Source of the DNA: Erodium maritimum
Lineage: Eukaryota > Streptophyta > Magnoliopsida > Geraniales > Geraniaceae
NCBI GenBank assembly: GCA_963921825.1
Contig: OY997595.1
Span: forward strand, 18,903,228-18,967,227
Direction: 5' to 3'
DNA: 64,000 nucleotides
The notes under the pieces were generated by a model, which was given only the letters and a program-made list of their open reading frames with translations, was not told the DNA's origin and searched no databases. The number at the start of each line of letters is the position of its first letter. The stretch's first letter is position 1. Positions 31,210 through 43,174 of this stretch are shown here, piece by piece. A program made the position numbers and the translations under genes.

Positions 31210-33884
31210 ATGGCTACCTTGAAAATGTCTAGCATTTGCTCGAGAGAGACTCCTCTTCAGTTGTTTTGTCCCTCCCCCAGCAATGTCCACAAAAGGTTAG
31301 TTTGGTTTTTGCATCAGCTTATTGATTACTATATTAATATAGGATTATCCACTCTTCTAGCAATCGGTTAGTTACTGTTTCGCATCAACTTATTGAGCAC
31401 TCTACTAAAATAGAATTATCCACCTCTTCTAGCTATGCCCCCAAAAGTGTAGTTTGGGTTTGGCACCAACTTATTGATTACTCTGTTCTAATAGAATTAC
31501 CAGATGTCAATTGGAAATAAAGTTATAAAATTGATATGTTTTTTTTTTATTTTTTTATTATTATCTCTTGTGTGTTTGGACTTCTCCTATGGTGTTCCAA
31601 ATTGGGTTCAAAGAAGGAACTGTTTGTTATGGATTTACAGCAATGTAGTTAGTTATCCCATTTGGTTTTGTTTTGAAATTATTATGTCGTGCACATGTTT
31701 TATTCTCTGTTATTGGTTATTGGTCATTACTCATCAATGATTAATTGATTATGAAATGCAAGGAGACATTGATGATTACTTGTGATGTCATTTTAATTCA
31801 GGGATCATAAAGTTGTATACACTGTGTAGAAAATAGAAACATAAGATAATTGATGAACGTCATTGCTATGTGTATGTTTCGTCAATGGTATTGCCTATTT
31901 CAGTTCATCACACTAGGCAATGTAAGAGTGTTTTCTTTTGTTTGATTGTAATGTTGAAAGTCAATACTATATATAATGTACTTGTACTCTTGTGTATTCG
32001 AGCACAAGAACTGAAGTTTGATTGATGCTGGCCATCGGATAGGTAACTTGACTCTTGTTGAAGTACTTTAAGCATTATTTTTATTTAGATAATCAACAAT
32101 CTCCATGTGAATTCTTTCTGCTGAAATTTAATATATGTTGATGGCGATTATGGTATAGTTGATATACAATCGATCTATGTGGATTAAAGTTGATTGAAAA
32201 TCTTGTACGTTCTATGTTTGACAGACCTGATTCCTGGAAAACAAAGCTGATGTAATTCTAATTTCAGTGTGATTTTATTTTGCATCTATCTATCTCTTGT
32301 CTAGTTTATTTAGCCGATTGATTGTGCTAGAACTAGGGCATTTATACGTAGTTATTCTTTATGCATGCATATGTATTTATCTGTGTGTATTGAGGCCAGG
32401 GAAGGGTAGCTAATGTATCTGTTATTTTCTTGCCACAATCTCCTTTCATACCCAATTTGCTAATCTTCGTTTCTTCTATTGCCTTCAAGCAGGAGCAATG
32501 CAAAATGGAAATCTCCACAAGCAGCCATCATACCTAATTTCCATCTCCCAATGCGTAGTATGGAAGTTAAAAACAGGTTAGCTAGCAAATCAAACTCCAC
32601 GTGTTTATTGGTTTTGCTGCATGTCTGTGTGCTTGATTGCTTATATTTTTAGAGTAAAAATGGGCATATTCCTGAAGGTTGAGCCTTGAATTTTTTTAAG
32701 TTGCACAGGACTTCGAATGCCTAGTTTTTTCCAGGACAATTATACAATTAATGCTTATGAGTTATATAGATCTAGTTACATATATTGGCGTGTACCAAGC
32801 ATTGAAATATGGCAAAATTTTCTAGTTCAAGATCTATATGAATGTGTTCTCCATACCTCCCCATGGAAAGAACAGACCTTGCTGAGTGGACTTGTGGAAA
32901 CTGGTGCTTAGGATTGTTGTTACCATAAATATTTGTGTGCTTCAACAATGTTACAGGACATCAGCAGAGGATATAAAGTCTCTTAGGTTGATCACAGCCA
33001 TCAAAACGCCGTATCTTCCTGATGGTAGATTTGATCTCGAGGCATATGATGACTTGATGAACATGCAGATTGCAAATGGTGCTGAAGGTGTGATTGTTGG
33101 TGGCACTACTGGCGAAGGGCAGTTGATGAGCTGGGATGAACATATTATGCTCATTGGCCACACTGTTAATTGTTTTGGTGGATCAATCAAGGTGATTGGG
33201 AACACCGGAAGCAACTCCACCAGGGAAGCCATCCATGCCTCTGAACAGGGTTTTGCTGTTGGAATGCACGCTGCTCTCCACATCAACCCTTACTATGGCA
33301 AAACTTCATTGGAAGGCCTGATAGCTCACTTTGACAGTGTCCTGTGCCTCGGCCCCACCATAATATACAATGTGCCTTCACGAACTGGCCAAGACATTCC
33401 ACCTCGTGTGATTCAGACTGTGGCTCAAAGTGCCAACTTGGCAGGTGTGAAGGAATGTGTAGGAAACAACCGGGTTGAAGAGTACACGGATAGTGGGATT
33501 GTTGTGTGGAGTGGAAATGATGATGAGTGCCATGATTCTAGGTGGAGCCATGGGGCTACAGGAGTTATATCTGTTACCAGCAACTTGGTTCCTGGTTTAA
33601 TGAGAGATCTTATGTTTTCGGGGAAGAATCCATCCCTAAACGCAAAGCTCATGCCCCTAATGGAGTGGCTCTTCAAGGAACCTAACCCCATTGGCTTAAA
33701 CACAGCTCTTGCTCAACTTGGTGTTGTGAGGCCGATATTCAGGCTCCCCTATGTACCTCTCCCTCTTGCAAAGAGGGTAGAGTTTGTGAATTTAGTGAAG
33801 CAAATTGGTAGAGAGAATTTTGTAGGAGACAAAGAGGTCCAAGTTCTTGATGACGATGATTTTCTCCTGGTGGGTCGGTATTAA
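31210..33884 (+). CDS. DHDPS: 4-hydroxy-tetrahydrodipicolinate synthase (dihydrodipicolinate synthase), chloroplastic
   Basis: Three coding exons, 31210-31295, 32493-32576 and 32957-33884, join in frame through split AGG codons and give 365 residues, the usual plant length. The enzyme condenses pyruvate with aspartate semialdehyde, the first committed step of lysine synthesis in plastids, and is feedback-inhibited by lysine. The N-terminus ([13 protein letters not shown]...) is Ser/Cys-rich and basic, as transit peptides are. Visible motifs: [12 protein letters not shown] (pyruvate-binding Thr pair), [10 protein letters not shown] with the catalytic Tyr, GVKEC with the Schiff-base Lys, [14 protein letters not shown], and the plant-type end near FLLVGRY. 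The leader and exon 2 residues up to NFHLPMRS also match plant enzymes. All exons are open and no lesion is seen. The ATG follows directly after the leader intron. An upstream 64-codon frame (32717-32911) lies in intron 2 and is not coding. Confidence 0.95.
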
Positions 33885-34496
33885 TCTGTTTCTCCTTGAT
33901 TAGGGCGTTGAAGAGCGTAGTTTACAAATTTGTTGCAGAGTCTTTCCGTAGTGTGTTATTTTATGGCAGGTTGAGCTGCAGAAGACAAAGTCTTTGTTAC
34001 AGATTTTGTAGCTTTCTCTTTGTATATGGATATGTTCCGTGAAGCTTGGATGTTTGGTCAATCAAGAACCTGTTTTGTTTGGTGTTGCTTCTTTCCTTTG
34101 AATAATATCTCAATTGGAGAGCTCTAGATGGACTCAAGATTGAGTATGGATTGGCTCGGTTGCTTTCACTGTAAATATCAATTAAGTTTTGAATAAAATA
34201 ATAAATTTCACAAAATGTTATAATAAATAGTCTGTTTAAATAATAAGAAATGACTAAGTCTTTTGCAGGTTGGTTTTGTCATTTTCAAGTTGTTACATTT
34301 GGACAAAATGGTTATTTTACAAAAATTGATAAGGAATACCGTATCTAACTTTACATGTGGGTTAATTTTTTTTACTAGAGAAATCTTAGTCTAATCTTTC
34401 AGACACATGTATTCTCAATTCGATCTTGTGATTAATTACGCATGTATCAAAGTTTCTAGTCTAACTTTCTGCACACTTGTTTATAAACAAGGATAT
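33885..34496 (+). other. DHDPS 3' UTR and downstream spacer
   Basis: The first 200-300 bases are T-rich and probably transcribed 3' UTR, with GAATAATATC near 34100 as a weak polyadenylation-type signal. No other gene was seen before the LINE tail at 34497. Confidence 0.45.
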
Positions 34497-34887
34497 CTTC
34501 TTTTTTTGACGAAAAGCGGGAGACATCAATTATATATATCAATGAAAGCGATATAAGTACAATCTGATGAAAATGCACAAGCAAACGATAAAATTAGACT
34601 CCAAACTAAAAGCCTATAATATAATATTACCGAAACTCTCTACTGGAACGTACATAGGACGCCCTAGAACGTGCAAACACGTGCACGTCAAAAGTGCAAC
34701 AAACGTGCACACCAAACCGTGCCACATAACGGGCACACCAAATAGTGCAACAACTGCACACCAAACGTGCAACTAGTGCACACCCAATCTGCACCAAGTG
34801 CAGTTATTAAAAAGCTGCAAAAACGAAAGGGAAAAAACCTAGCCGAATCAGAGTCGCCACAGTCTGACAAGGGACCTTGACCCGAGG

Positions 34888-36816
34888 TGTAAAGACCGTC
34901 CCTGATAAAAGAACGATTATTTAATTTGTGGTTCGATCGGAACGTCGGGATTGGAAAGCGGGTTAAAATGTTGGATCGTCTGCAAACGAAAAAGAAAAGA
35001 AAAAAAAAGGGGAAAGAGGCTGTTTTTCTTTGGGCCAGCCAGAAGAGCCAAGCCACACCGCGCCAGCCAGCCCAAGCTCTAGCAACCCTAATGAGTTACT
35101 GCTCCCTCATCTTCTTCAGTCACGCCGCACGCGTTTCCCGAGGTAGTTCTCTCCCTCGCTCGAAACCTCGCCAGATCTCACTCGCTCTCTCTCTCAGATC
35201 GCACCACACCTCCCCCATCGTTCTCGCGCGACGTCTCTACCCTGAACCGATGGCCTGCAACTCAAACCACGGCCATCTCGACAATAAGACGCAATCGCCG
35301 GAAGCACCGCGTCCGGTTCCTTCTCGCTCGAGTCCAGATCTCGCCGTATCTATGACGAGCTCTTAGAACCGGTGAGCCTCGCTTCTGCCTTGCTCCTTCT
35401 CCAAAAACCTTCCCCGGTGGCCAATCGCTCGCGTACGAGAACTCTCCGGCCGGAACCCTCGCTGCACTCCTACTTCTGCGCCGGAGAGCTTGCCTCAGAT
35501 CCGGGGGTACGAGCCCGTGTGGCTCTGCGTGGAGAGAATACCCGCTGGGCTTGCGTAGCCGAAGAACTCCGCCGGCTCTGCGACGAGGATTAACCCCCCC
35601 ATCGTCGCCTCAGTTCCTCCCTGAACTCCTCGCTGCCGCCGTCGCCGGCGGACTGAAAACCTCGCCGCCCTCTCTCCCCCGTGCTCGAACGGATTGGGCC
35701 AGACGGACGGAAGTGGGCCGAGAATCGGGCCTGGACGAGTTGGGCCTCGGGCCAGGCTTTGGGTCAGGCCCAGAACCAGGGACTCGGGTCTGGGGGCCGG
35801 GTTCGAGTCAGGTCCGGTTCCGGGTCTGGATCCGAGTTTGGGCTCGGACCCGGGTCGGATTCGGGTCTGGTTCGCGGATCCGGGTCGGTAGAAATAATTA
35901 AATAATTAATTATTTAATTTGACTAAAAATTGATATTTAAAGGACGTTTTGGACCTTCCGAGGACTTTGGTTATACCGAAACTGAGTGGACTTTCTTTTA
36001 TCTGTTAAACTCAGGTTTGGGCTTCACCCGAGAAGACCAGAGTTAAACCCAGACGCGAACTTCGCCCTAGAAGACGGTGTTGGCCCGGCCGTCAGCAGCT
36101 AGGAGACATTGCTATGGTATCGTCTTGAGGTAGGGAAAGTAGCGGATACCGCTTTAATTATGGAAATTTACTAGCATGCATAATTAGGGTTTAATAATAA
36201 AACCGGAAAGATTATAGTTTGTCTTGTAGGATGTGAACAACTAGCGTAGACGTATAAACTGTGAACATTTACGTTTTCTGTCTTGGGAATTGCCGTGCTG
36301 GTAGATTCGGACCATGTCGTGCCCATAGGGTTGTTTGTTGTGTGTTTCTGCTTGGTGCTATGTGTTGATTGAACAGATATTAAATAACGAAAACGGAAAC
36401 GAATAGAATTGAACTAGCGATACATGTTGAAGATTTGAGTGGTTATTTCCTGTTATACGTTATGTTGAACTGTGGGAAGGTTGGGGATTGGATGCCGGTT
36501 AAATCGGTGGGATTACCTCATTGAGCGTGGTGTCGGTAAGTGATGGTAAGTACGTGACGATTATGAGTGTTTAAGAGTCTAATAAGATTATACTCGGTGT
36601 TGCATGTTGTGACTGTGCGTGGGAAAGTGTGCCATGTTTGATGATGTGAATATTTGGTTGTGGTATGACCAGGTGAGCGATAGACCAGTTGTGTGCTATG
36701 TTAAGATGGTCCACTTGGTATACCCAGACCATCAGGGGATTGTGCTGTGTGTTAAACCCTGGTTGTGGGTTCCAAGAGACGGCGTAGCCGGAGTAGTAAC
36801 TACACCGAGGGATAGT
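34888..36816 (+). repeat. Left LTR piece of the Tekay-type insertion
   Basis: The start resembles the LTR at 62290 (GGAACGTCG, GGATTGG or GGTTGGG, TTGGATCGT). A GC-rich promoter-like region at 35050-35890 gives overlapping open frames without known domains. CGGGTCTGGTTCGGG-type repeats lie at 35740-35890. Sequence from 36132 onward is repeated at 43175. Confidence 0.75.
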
Positions 36817-36821
36817 TAACT

Positions 36822-38332
36822 TGACGCCCTGAGAATTAACCCACAAAAAGGCGCGGCAAGCGCACCGGTCGTCAAGTAGTATTTCGGTTTTAAGTCCGGT
36901 TATCGTACCCAAGGGAGCAGTAAAACAGTTACTCGATTCATAATCTGTTATTAATCTGTTTCTGAGAATAGTTGGTTTTTGTTTTGAAAATTCTAAATGA
37001 AAAGTTGTAAAACAAAATAAAATAAACTAAGAGCAAATTCAAGTGTTGTGAAATTCAGGGAAGAAGGCGATCTAGGGCTTTTAACGGGGTCACAATATGA
37101 CTATTGACTCGCAGTGGTTTGTGTTTACATGTGCAAATAAGGTAAGTCTAAAGGTAACGGAAATTCTCTCAGCTGGTTCTAAACATCTTTCGATCGAATT
37201 AGATCCCTAATATAATCTGACCACCTAGTTATTTCTAATCTGCGTGTAGTGAGACATACAACATTATGATTCATGAACTCCTCTAACTTTCGGTTTATAC
37301 GCCTATAGTTGTTACAATCGTGTTAACCTAACTTTATTAGAGACTAGATTTAAACCCGAGTTACATAATCCTTAGTCCTTTTATCACTCTCAGCTTTCGA
37401 TTATTGAGTGCTAAAACCTATTCAACTATCAAGTGGCCCCTGAACACAAATCGCACAATGTAACTACAAACCCATTAAAACAATTACTCATATTGCTTCC
37501 CCTAACCCTAGATCAATAGAAATTTAGTTCATGGAGAAGAAGGAAGAACACAAAGATGAAAAAGAACAAGAGATAAACATAATTGAAAGGTAAAGTTGAT
37601 ACAAAATACCAATTCAATGATGAAACTTCAATAGTTTTGCTTCAATCCTTGTTCCTAAGCACTTCTCTCTCACCAAAACTCAAACCCTAACTCTCAATCT
37701 CTCTACAACTATGCCCAATACAAGTTCCCCCTTTCTTAATGGATGCTCTTCTATATATAGGACTTCAATACCTCTTTCTCTACTCCAAATCGGAATTGGA
37801 ATAGGTAAATTTGGCTTTTGAATGAGGAAATTTCCTATTTTTATGCCAAAAACAGAGCTGGGAGAAGGTCTGACGCGTGTGGCCCGGAGCTTGGCCCAGA
37901 ATGGGCCCAAAAACGGGCTGGAATGAAGCCCGGAACGTGCTGGAAACCGGCCCGGAATCAAGCCCGGAATGGGCCCAAAACCGGGACGGAATGAGGCCCG
38001 GTACGGGCCCTTTCCCGTATCCGAACAGTGATGGTCCCTTGACGAAAGTTGTAGATATTTGAATTCTCTTTGATTTGATATATTATATGAAGCAATTCGG
38101 AGTTCGTATGAGGAAGTTATTCCCTTTGCAAGATCAGCCAGCTTTCAAAACTCCTAAAACCGGATTTTCCTCTGTTTTAGCCCTTTTTCGATGAAAGCAC
38201 CTACAAAACACAATGAGAGACAAAGTACGAGTATAGAGAGAAAAGGGCACCAAATTGTACAACCCCGGGACTAAAAAGCTCAATAATGTGGGCTAAAAAC
38301 ATCCAAAACCGATGCATTTTATGCCTACATCA
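36822..38332 (-). repeat. 3' LTR of the Athila/Tat-like element (1511 bp)
   Basis: Close match to 41644-43174 along its length, with some indels. It contains a TATA-type box CTATATATAG at 37751-37760 in an A/T-poor setting, and a GGCCCGGAA-rich stretch at about 37880-38010. Confidence 0.85.
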
Positions 38333-40374
38333 ACACCCCACACTTGAACTTTTCTCGCCCCGAGAAAACTAAACTAATAAAGCAATTTAAAGATATGTCC
38401 CGGTTAAACCCCGAGGTTCACCTCGATAGGAGGAGTCCGGACCTCCTTTATTCAAAACAATGAAAAGTAAAGATGCACGTGCAATGCATGAACTTAAATC
38501 TAATGCATTCCTAAGACACACTATATGATCCATGTAAAAGGGCACAAAAGTAGGTGATTTGCCAAGAACGAGTGCAATAATGATCAAAAGGGTTTTCTCA
38601 GAGTCGTTACATGCTACTAATCCTTACACCCATCAAAGAAACATATAGACCGATGAATACAGTTTAAGCATGATGCTACTCACATTCAAGAATAACTCTT
38701 TCCATTTAAACTTGCATTTCCTCATTTACTCTAACCATGTGTTTTCTCTTTTCCATATACATGGAGTTTAGAAGTTCATATGCTATCATGTTAGACCCAT
38801 CTCCACTAATTGTAAGGAATCATAACTAATTAAGAATCAGAAAGGTCTTTAATTAAGCTTGTAATGTATGGCTAGGCAAAAGGTGGGGAAGGAATATGAA
38901 AAGAAGCTCATATAGATATCTCAAGACAAAAATGCTTCATTCTCACACCAACAATATATCACACATCCCAAACCCTGTTTATACACCATTCTCCATTTGC
39001 ATTCTCTACCACCATTTTCCAGTTATTGAATAGCTAAATGCAGCATTAATTTTTGCTCTCTCTTTTTTAGCTATCAAAATTTTCACTACCTTTATCCAAA
39101 CCACCATCTCGCCTTACCCCACACTTATTTTTCACTAGGGATATTAAATTGTTATTGTTCCCTCTTTTTCTATTTTTTTCTTCTTTTTGGGGTAAAGCTA
39201 TAATAATTTCTTTCAATACAACCCAATGACATATAAATACATTTTTTTTCTCCTTCGCTTACTCAACATCCCAAATAATAATCCTTCTCAATGAAGCACC
39301 TAAGCCAAGAGATATGAGTTCAAACAATAACGAGGATATAAAAAGAAACGAAAGGCACATAGGATCATAATGTTCGGGTTAGAAACGAAAGGCTAAAGCT
39401 CAAATGGGGTGACTAAGATATAATTATGCAAAGGTAGGCAATTTTGGCTCAAACGGTCCATAGATGGCCTAAAATCATTTTCTCAAATAATCATGTTCCT
39501 TATTCTTATTTCGCCTCGAATGGGTCATACATGTAGTTCTAGACTCAGTTTACCACGCATAGAAATCAAAGAAATTCAACACTAGTTCTAGCAAACACTC
39601 AAAACACAAGTGGAAGAGCTATTCCTAATACATGTGTTTTCACTACTCATTTGATTCATTCAATATCCATATATAACTTTTATTTATGCAAGGAAATAAG
39701 TATATGCAACAGTCCAATCACTGAATCCTTAAGATCATACACAACAGACTCAACAAATCACCAGAAAATATTTTTTTGATTTTTTCAAAATTTTAATTTT
39801 TTTTTTCAAAATTTTATAGCACGAAATGATGCATGAGCACAAAAGAAAACAAAAAAAATGCAAGACATACCCCACCCCACACTTTAAAACTAAGCATTGT
39901 CCCCAATGCGACTCAATCCTACACATGCTCCTAGCCACATAACTAACAACCCCACACTTATAATCAACAAATACACAATTCACGAAATCCTATATGCATG
40001 TTCTATCAGCACGGCAATTCGAGCGCTCAGCGCCCACCAGATAGCATAAAGGAAATACAATAGCAGTATACAATAAAAAAATAGGAAGGGAAGAGATACT
40101 GCCCCTCGAAGAACCGCTATGCGAATTGCATTAATTGTGGGAATCCTCGTGCATAGATGGATGGAGAGCCATGTCACCCAAGTGAGTTCACAAGAACTCG
40201 GCGCCAACAAATACAACTATAATTCTCACGCTTCCATCTTGTATCACCAACTTGCACAAATAGTCAGAAAATAAGAGCAAGACATAACATATACAAAACA
40301 AAGAGGGGTAGGGTATTGGGTTGCCTCCCAACAAGCGCATTTGTTTAACGTCGTTTTCTCGACAGATAGGAGGC
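38333..40374 (-). other. Non-coding interior of the Athila/Tat-like element
   Basis: About 2 kb without a supported ORF between the stop of the 330-codon frame and the 3' LTR. On the minus strand, the motif GCGCTTGTTGGGAGGCAACC lies near 40320-40345. Similar TTGGGAGGCAACCC phrases recur downstream of pol in Athila-type elements. A/T homopolymer stretches occur at 39770-39830. Confidence 0.6.
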
Positions 40375-41367
40375 TCAATTAGGAGGCCTCCCGAACGTCT
40401 CATACTTCCATTGCGTCCTCCTCTTCAAGTGTGGATGTGAAGGTGGGAGAAGGAACACAATGTAGCACAAGATAATATTCCCCGAGTTTTGCAAAAGTTC
40501 CAAACTCAAGCCTAATCTCATCAAGCTCGCCTTCACAGAATAATTATAATTTGGTTCATCTTGGCGCAACTTGGTAGGGATACGAATCCCATGAAGCGGA
40601 AAATGCTCATGACAACAAGGGTCAAGAACATCTACCATAATAGAGTGATATAAGCTCGCAAATGGGGAATGAGGACTAGCAAATACATCACAAAAATTAT
40701 GCTTTATATTTAAAACTCTATGCTCAATATGAAATTTGAAAATCAATGGGATGGGTTGAACATATAGAGTTGTTTTGCTAGAATCCAAAAATGAATCTCT
40801 CACACTAAAGGGAATTTCGACATCATGCTCGATGTCTACCAAAATAAAACCAATGGGAGATTCAAATACAGCCCCTCTCTTGAGAGCATCTTCCATAGTA
40901 CCCCTTGGATATCTAATAGATTTATCAGCCAACTCTATGGATACTATGGAAGGATTCGGCTCAACAAAAGTTTGTGAACTATTTTCTATGATTATATGAT
41001 CATTATTTACATCTAAAGAACTCACTGCATCAGAATTATATGGAGATGACCTAGATAATATATAAGAGGGATTAGAGTTTGATACCTCACATTCCGCACT
41101 TACCTCTAAACTCATGATTGAATCATAAGTTTCTTGCTCTATTGTGTCACTTAAGTGTTTGGAATGATCATCCTCAATGTGAGTTGCTTGATCGTGTAGA
41201 GCTCCCTCATTCATCACTTGTATGAGAAGATTTATCTGATCTTCAAGCTTTTGAAATCGCTCGTCCATTTCTCTCTTTCTTTCTTCGTCTTCTTTATCCT
41301 TCTCCGCCAATTTATTCATGAGAGCAAGACACATTGTTTCAAGTGATGACTCCTCATCATAAGACAA
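40375..41367 (-). CDS. 330-aa ORF of the Athila/Tat-like element: coiled coil plus protease-like remnant
   Basis: Uninterrupted frame from ATG 41367 to the stop at 40375. Residues about 20-60 (KLAEKDKEDEERKREMDERF...) are charged and heptad-like, probably a coiled coil. Residues about 145-200 contain ELADKSIRYPRGTMEDAL, FESPIGFILVDIEHDVEIPF and RDSFLDSSK. They resemble the C-terminal part of the Athila/Tat retropepsin (LADRSIKYPRG...VDFVVLDMEED...PIILGRPFL), but without the catalytic DTGA/DSGA half and with GRPFL changed. Residues 200-330 are unrecognised. The frame has stayed open while the rest of pol is absent. It may be a structural or accessory protein of a non-autonomous family, or chance survival. 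I cannot assign a function. Confidence 0.6.
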   Translation of the reverse strand: MSYDEESSLETMCLALMNKLAEKDKEDEERKREMDERFQKLEDQINLLIQVMNEGALHDQATHIEDDHSKHLSDTIEQETYDSIMSLEVSAECEVSNSNPSYILSRSSPYNSDAVSSLDVNNDHIIIENSSQTFVEPNPSIVSIELADKSIRYPRGTMEDALKRGAVFESPIGFILVDIEHDVEIPFSVRDSFLDSSKTTLYVQPIPLIFKFHIEHRVLNIKHNFCDVFASPHSPFASLYHSIMVDVLDPCCHEHFPLHGIRIPTKLRQDEPNYNYSVKASLMRLGLSLELLQNSGNIILCYIVFLLPPSHPHLKRRTQWKYETFGRPPN

Positions 41368-41617
41368 TTGTGGTTCAACTTGATAACCTTAATCAAAAGT
41401 GGAAGCGTCCTCCCAATATTGACTATAGGAAATTACTTTCACAAAATACTCACAATCGTAGTAAGCGTGACCGTTAGCTTCACACAAATTACAATACACA
41501 TTGTTATCATACCAATTCTCCATAAAATTTATGTTGCAATGAATTAACTGAAAATATATATACAAAACAAATGAAACAGTCTCAACACAAATTAAAAATA
41601 TAAGTGTTGCTTTAGTT

Positions 41618-41637
41618 GCTCCCCGGCAACGGCGCCA
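41618..41637 (-). other. Primer-binding site of the Athila/Tat-like element
   Basis: On the minus strand, TGGCGCCGTTGCCGGGGAGC follows the 5' LTR end (41644) after six bases. TGGCGCCGTTGCCGGGG is the characteristic PBS of Athila, Tat and Ogre elements. It fixes both the lineage and the orientation. Confidence 0.88.
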
Positions 41638-41643
41638 TTAACT

Positions 41644-43174
41644 TGACGCCCTGAGAATTAACCCACAAAAAGGGTGCGGCAAGCGCACCGGTCGTCAAGT
41701 AGTAAATCGGTTTTAAGTCCGGTTATCGTCCCCAAGGGAGCAGTAAAACAGTCACTCGATTTATAATCTGTTATTAATCTGTTTCTGCAAAGATTTGGTT
41801 TTGGTTTTAAAGATGTAAATAGCAAGTTGAAAAAGCAATGAAAGTAAAGTGAGAACAAATACGAGGCAAAAATAGCAGATGTTGTGAAATTCAGAGAAAA
41901 GGTGATCTAGGGCTTTAACGGGGTCACAATATGACTATTGACTCGCAGGGGTTCGTGTTTAAATGTGCAAATAAGGTAAGTTTAAAGGTAACGGAAGTTC
42001 TCTCGACTGGTCCTAAACATCTTTCGATCGAATTAGGTCCCTAGTATAATCTGACCACCTAGTTATTTCTAATCTGGGTGTAGTGAGACATACAACATTA
42101 CAATTCATGAACTCCTCTAACTTTCGGTTTATACGCCTATAGCTGTTACAATCGTGTTAACCTAACTTTATTAGAGACTATATTTAAACCCGAGTTACAT
42201 AATCATTAGTCCTTTTAGTCACTCTCAACTTTCGATTATTGAGTGCTAAAACCTAATCAACTATCAAGTGATCAATTTGATGAAGCATTAATTCCAAATT
42301 ATGTAAACAGTATCCTAAACACAAATTGCACAGCATAACCACAAACTCATTGAATCAATTACTCATATTGCTTCCCCTAGCCCTAGATCAATAGAAATTT
42401 AGTTCATGGAGAAGAAGGAAGAACACAAAGATGAAAAAGAACAAGAGATAAACATAATTGAAAGGTAAAGTTGATACAAAATACCAATTCAATGATGAAA
42501 CTTCAATAGTTTTGCTTCAATCCTTGTTCCTAAGCACTTCTCTCTCACCAAAACTCAAACCCTAACTCTCAACCTCTCTACAACTATGCCCAATACAAGT
42601 TCCCCCTTTCTTAATGGATGCTCTTCTATATATAGGACTTCAATACCTCTTTCTCTACTCCAAATCGGAATTGGAATAGATAAATTTGGCTTTTGAATGA
42701 GGAAATTTCCTATTTTTATGCCAAAAACGGAGCTGGGAGAAGGTCTGACGCGTGTGGCCCGGAATGGGCCCAAAAACGGGCCGGAATGAAGCCCGAAACG
42801 TGCTGGAAACCGGCCCCGAATCAGGCCCGGAATGAGGCCCGGAACGGCCCCTTTCCCGTATCCTAACAGTGACGGTTCCTTGACGAAAGTGGTAGATCTT
42901 TGAATTCTCTTTGATTTGATATATTATATGAAGCAATTCGGAGTTTGTATGAGGAAGTTATGCCCTTTGCAAGATCAGCCAGCTTTCAAAACTCCTAAAA
43001 CCAGATTTTCCTCTGTTTTAGCCCTTTTTTCGATGAAAGCACCTACAAAACACAATGAGAGACAAAGTACGAGTATAGAGAGAAAAGTGCACCAAATTGT
43101 ACAACCCCGGGACTAAAAAGCTCAATAATGTGGGCTAAAAACATCCAAAACCGATGCATTTTATGCCTACATCA
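41644..43174 (-). repeat. 5' LTR of the Athila/Tat-like element (1531 bp)
   Basis: Partner of 36822-38332. It carries a TATA-type CTATATATAG near 42630 in the same position. It ends at 43174 against repeated Tekay LTR sequence. Confidence 0.85.

Larger units (their letters stand above)
36822..43174 (-). mobile_element. Non-autonomous Athila/Tat-like LTR retrotransposon with one retained ORF
   Basis: Two LTRs of about 1.5 kb flank a 3.3-kb interior. On the minus strand each LTR starts TGATGTAGGCAT and ends GGGCGTCA. The PBS next to the right LTR and a purine-rich GTGTGGGGTGT next to the left LTR (38333-38350) show that the element reads on the minus strand. The interior has a 330-codon ORF but no RT, RNase H or integrase. 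Flanking 5-mers (TAACT on the left, GTAGG on the right) do not match. The structure fits a large retrotransposon derivative mobilised by an autonomous relative. Confidence 0.8.

Noticed and set aside
32717-32911. 64-codon frame upstream of DHDPS exon 3
   Set aside because: It lies wholly in intron 2. Exon joins that skip it restore the conserved protein exactly.
34926-35901. Several GC-rich frames of 65-146 codons
   Set aside because: They lie in the promoter region of a Tekay-type LTR, overlap each other in all phases, and consist of low-complexity Arg/Ser/Pro or Gly repeats.
36822-43174. Reading the inner element on the plus strand
   Set aside because: The PBS, the purine tract, the ORF and the TATA-type box all fit the minus strand only.
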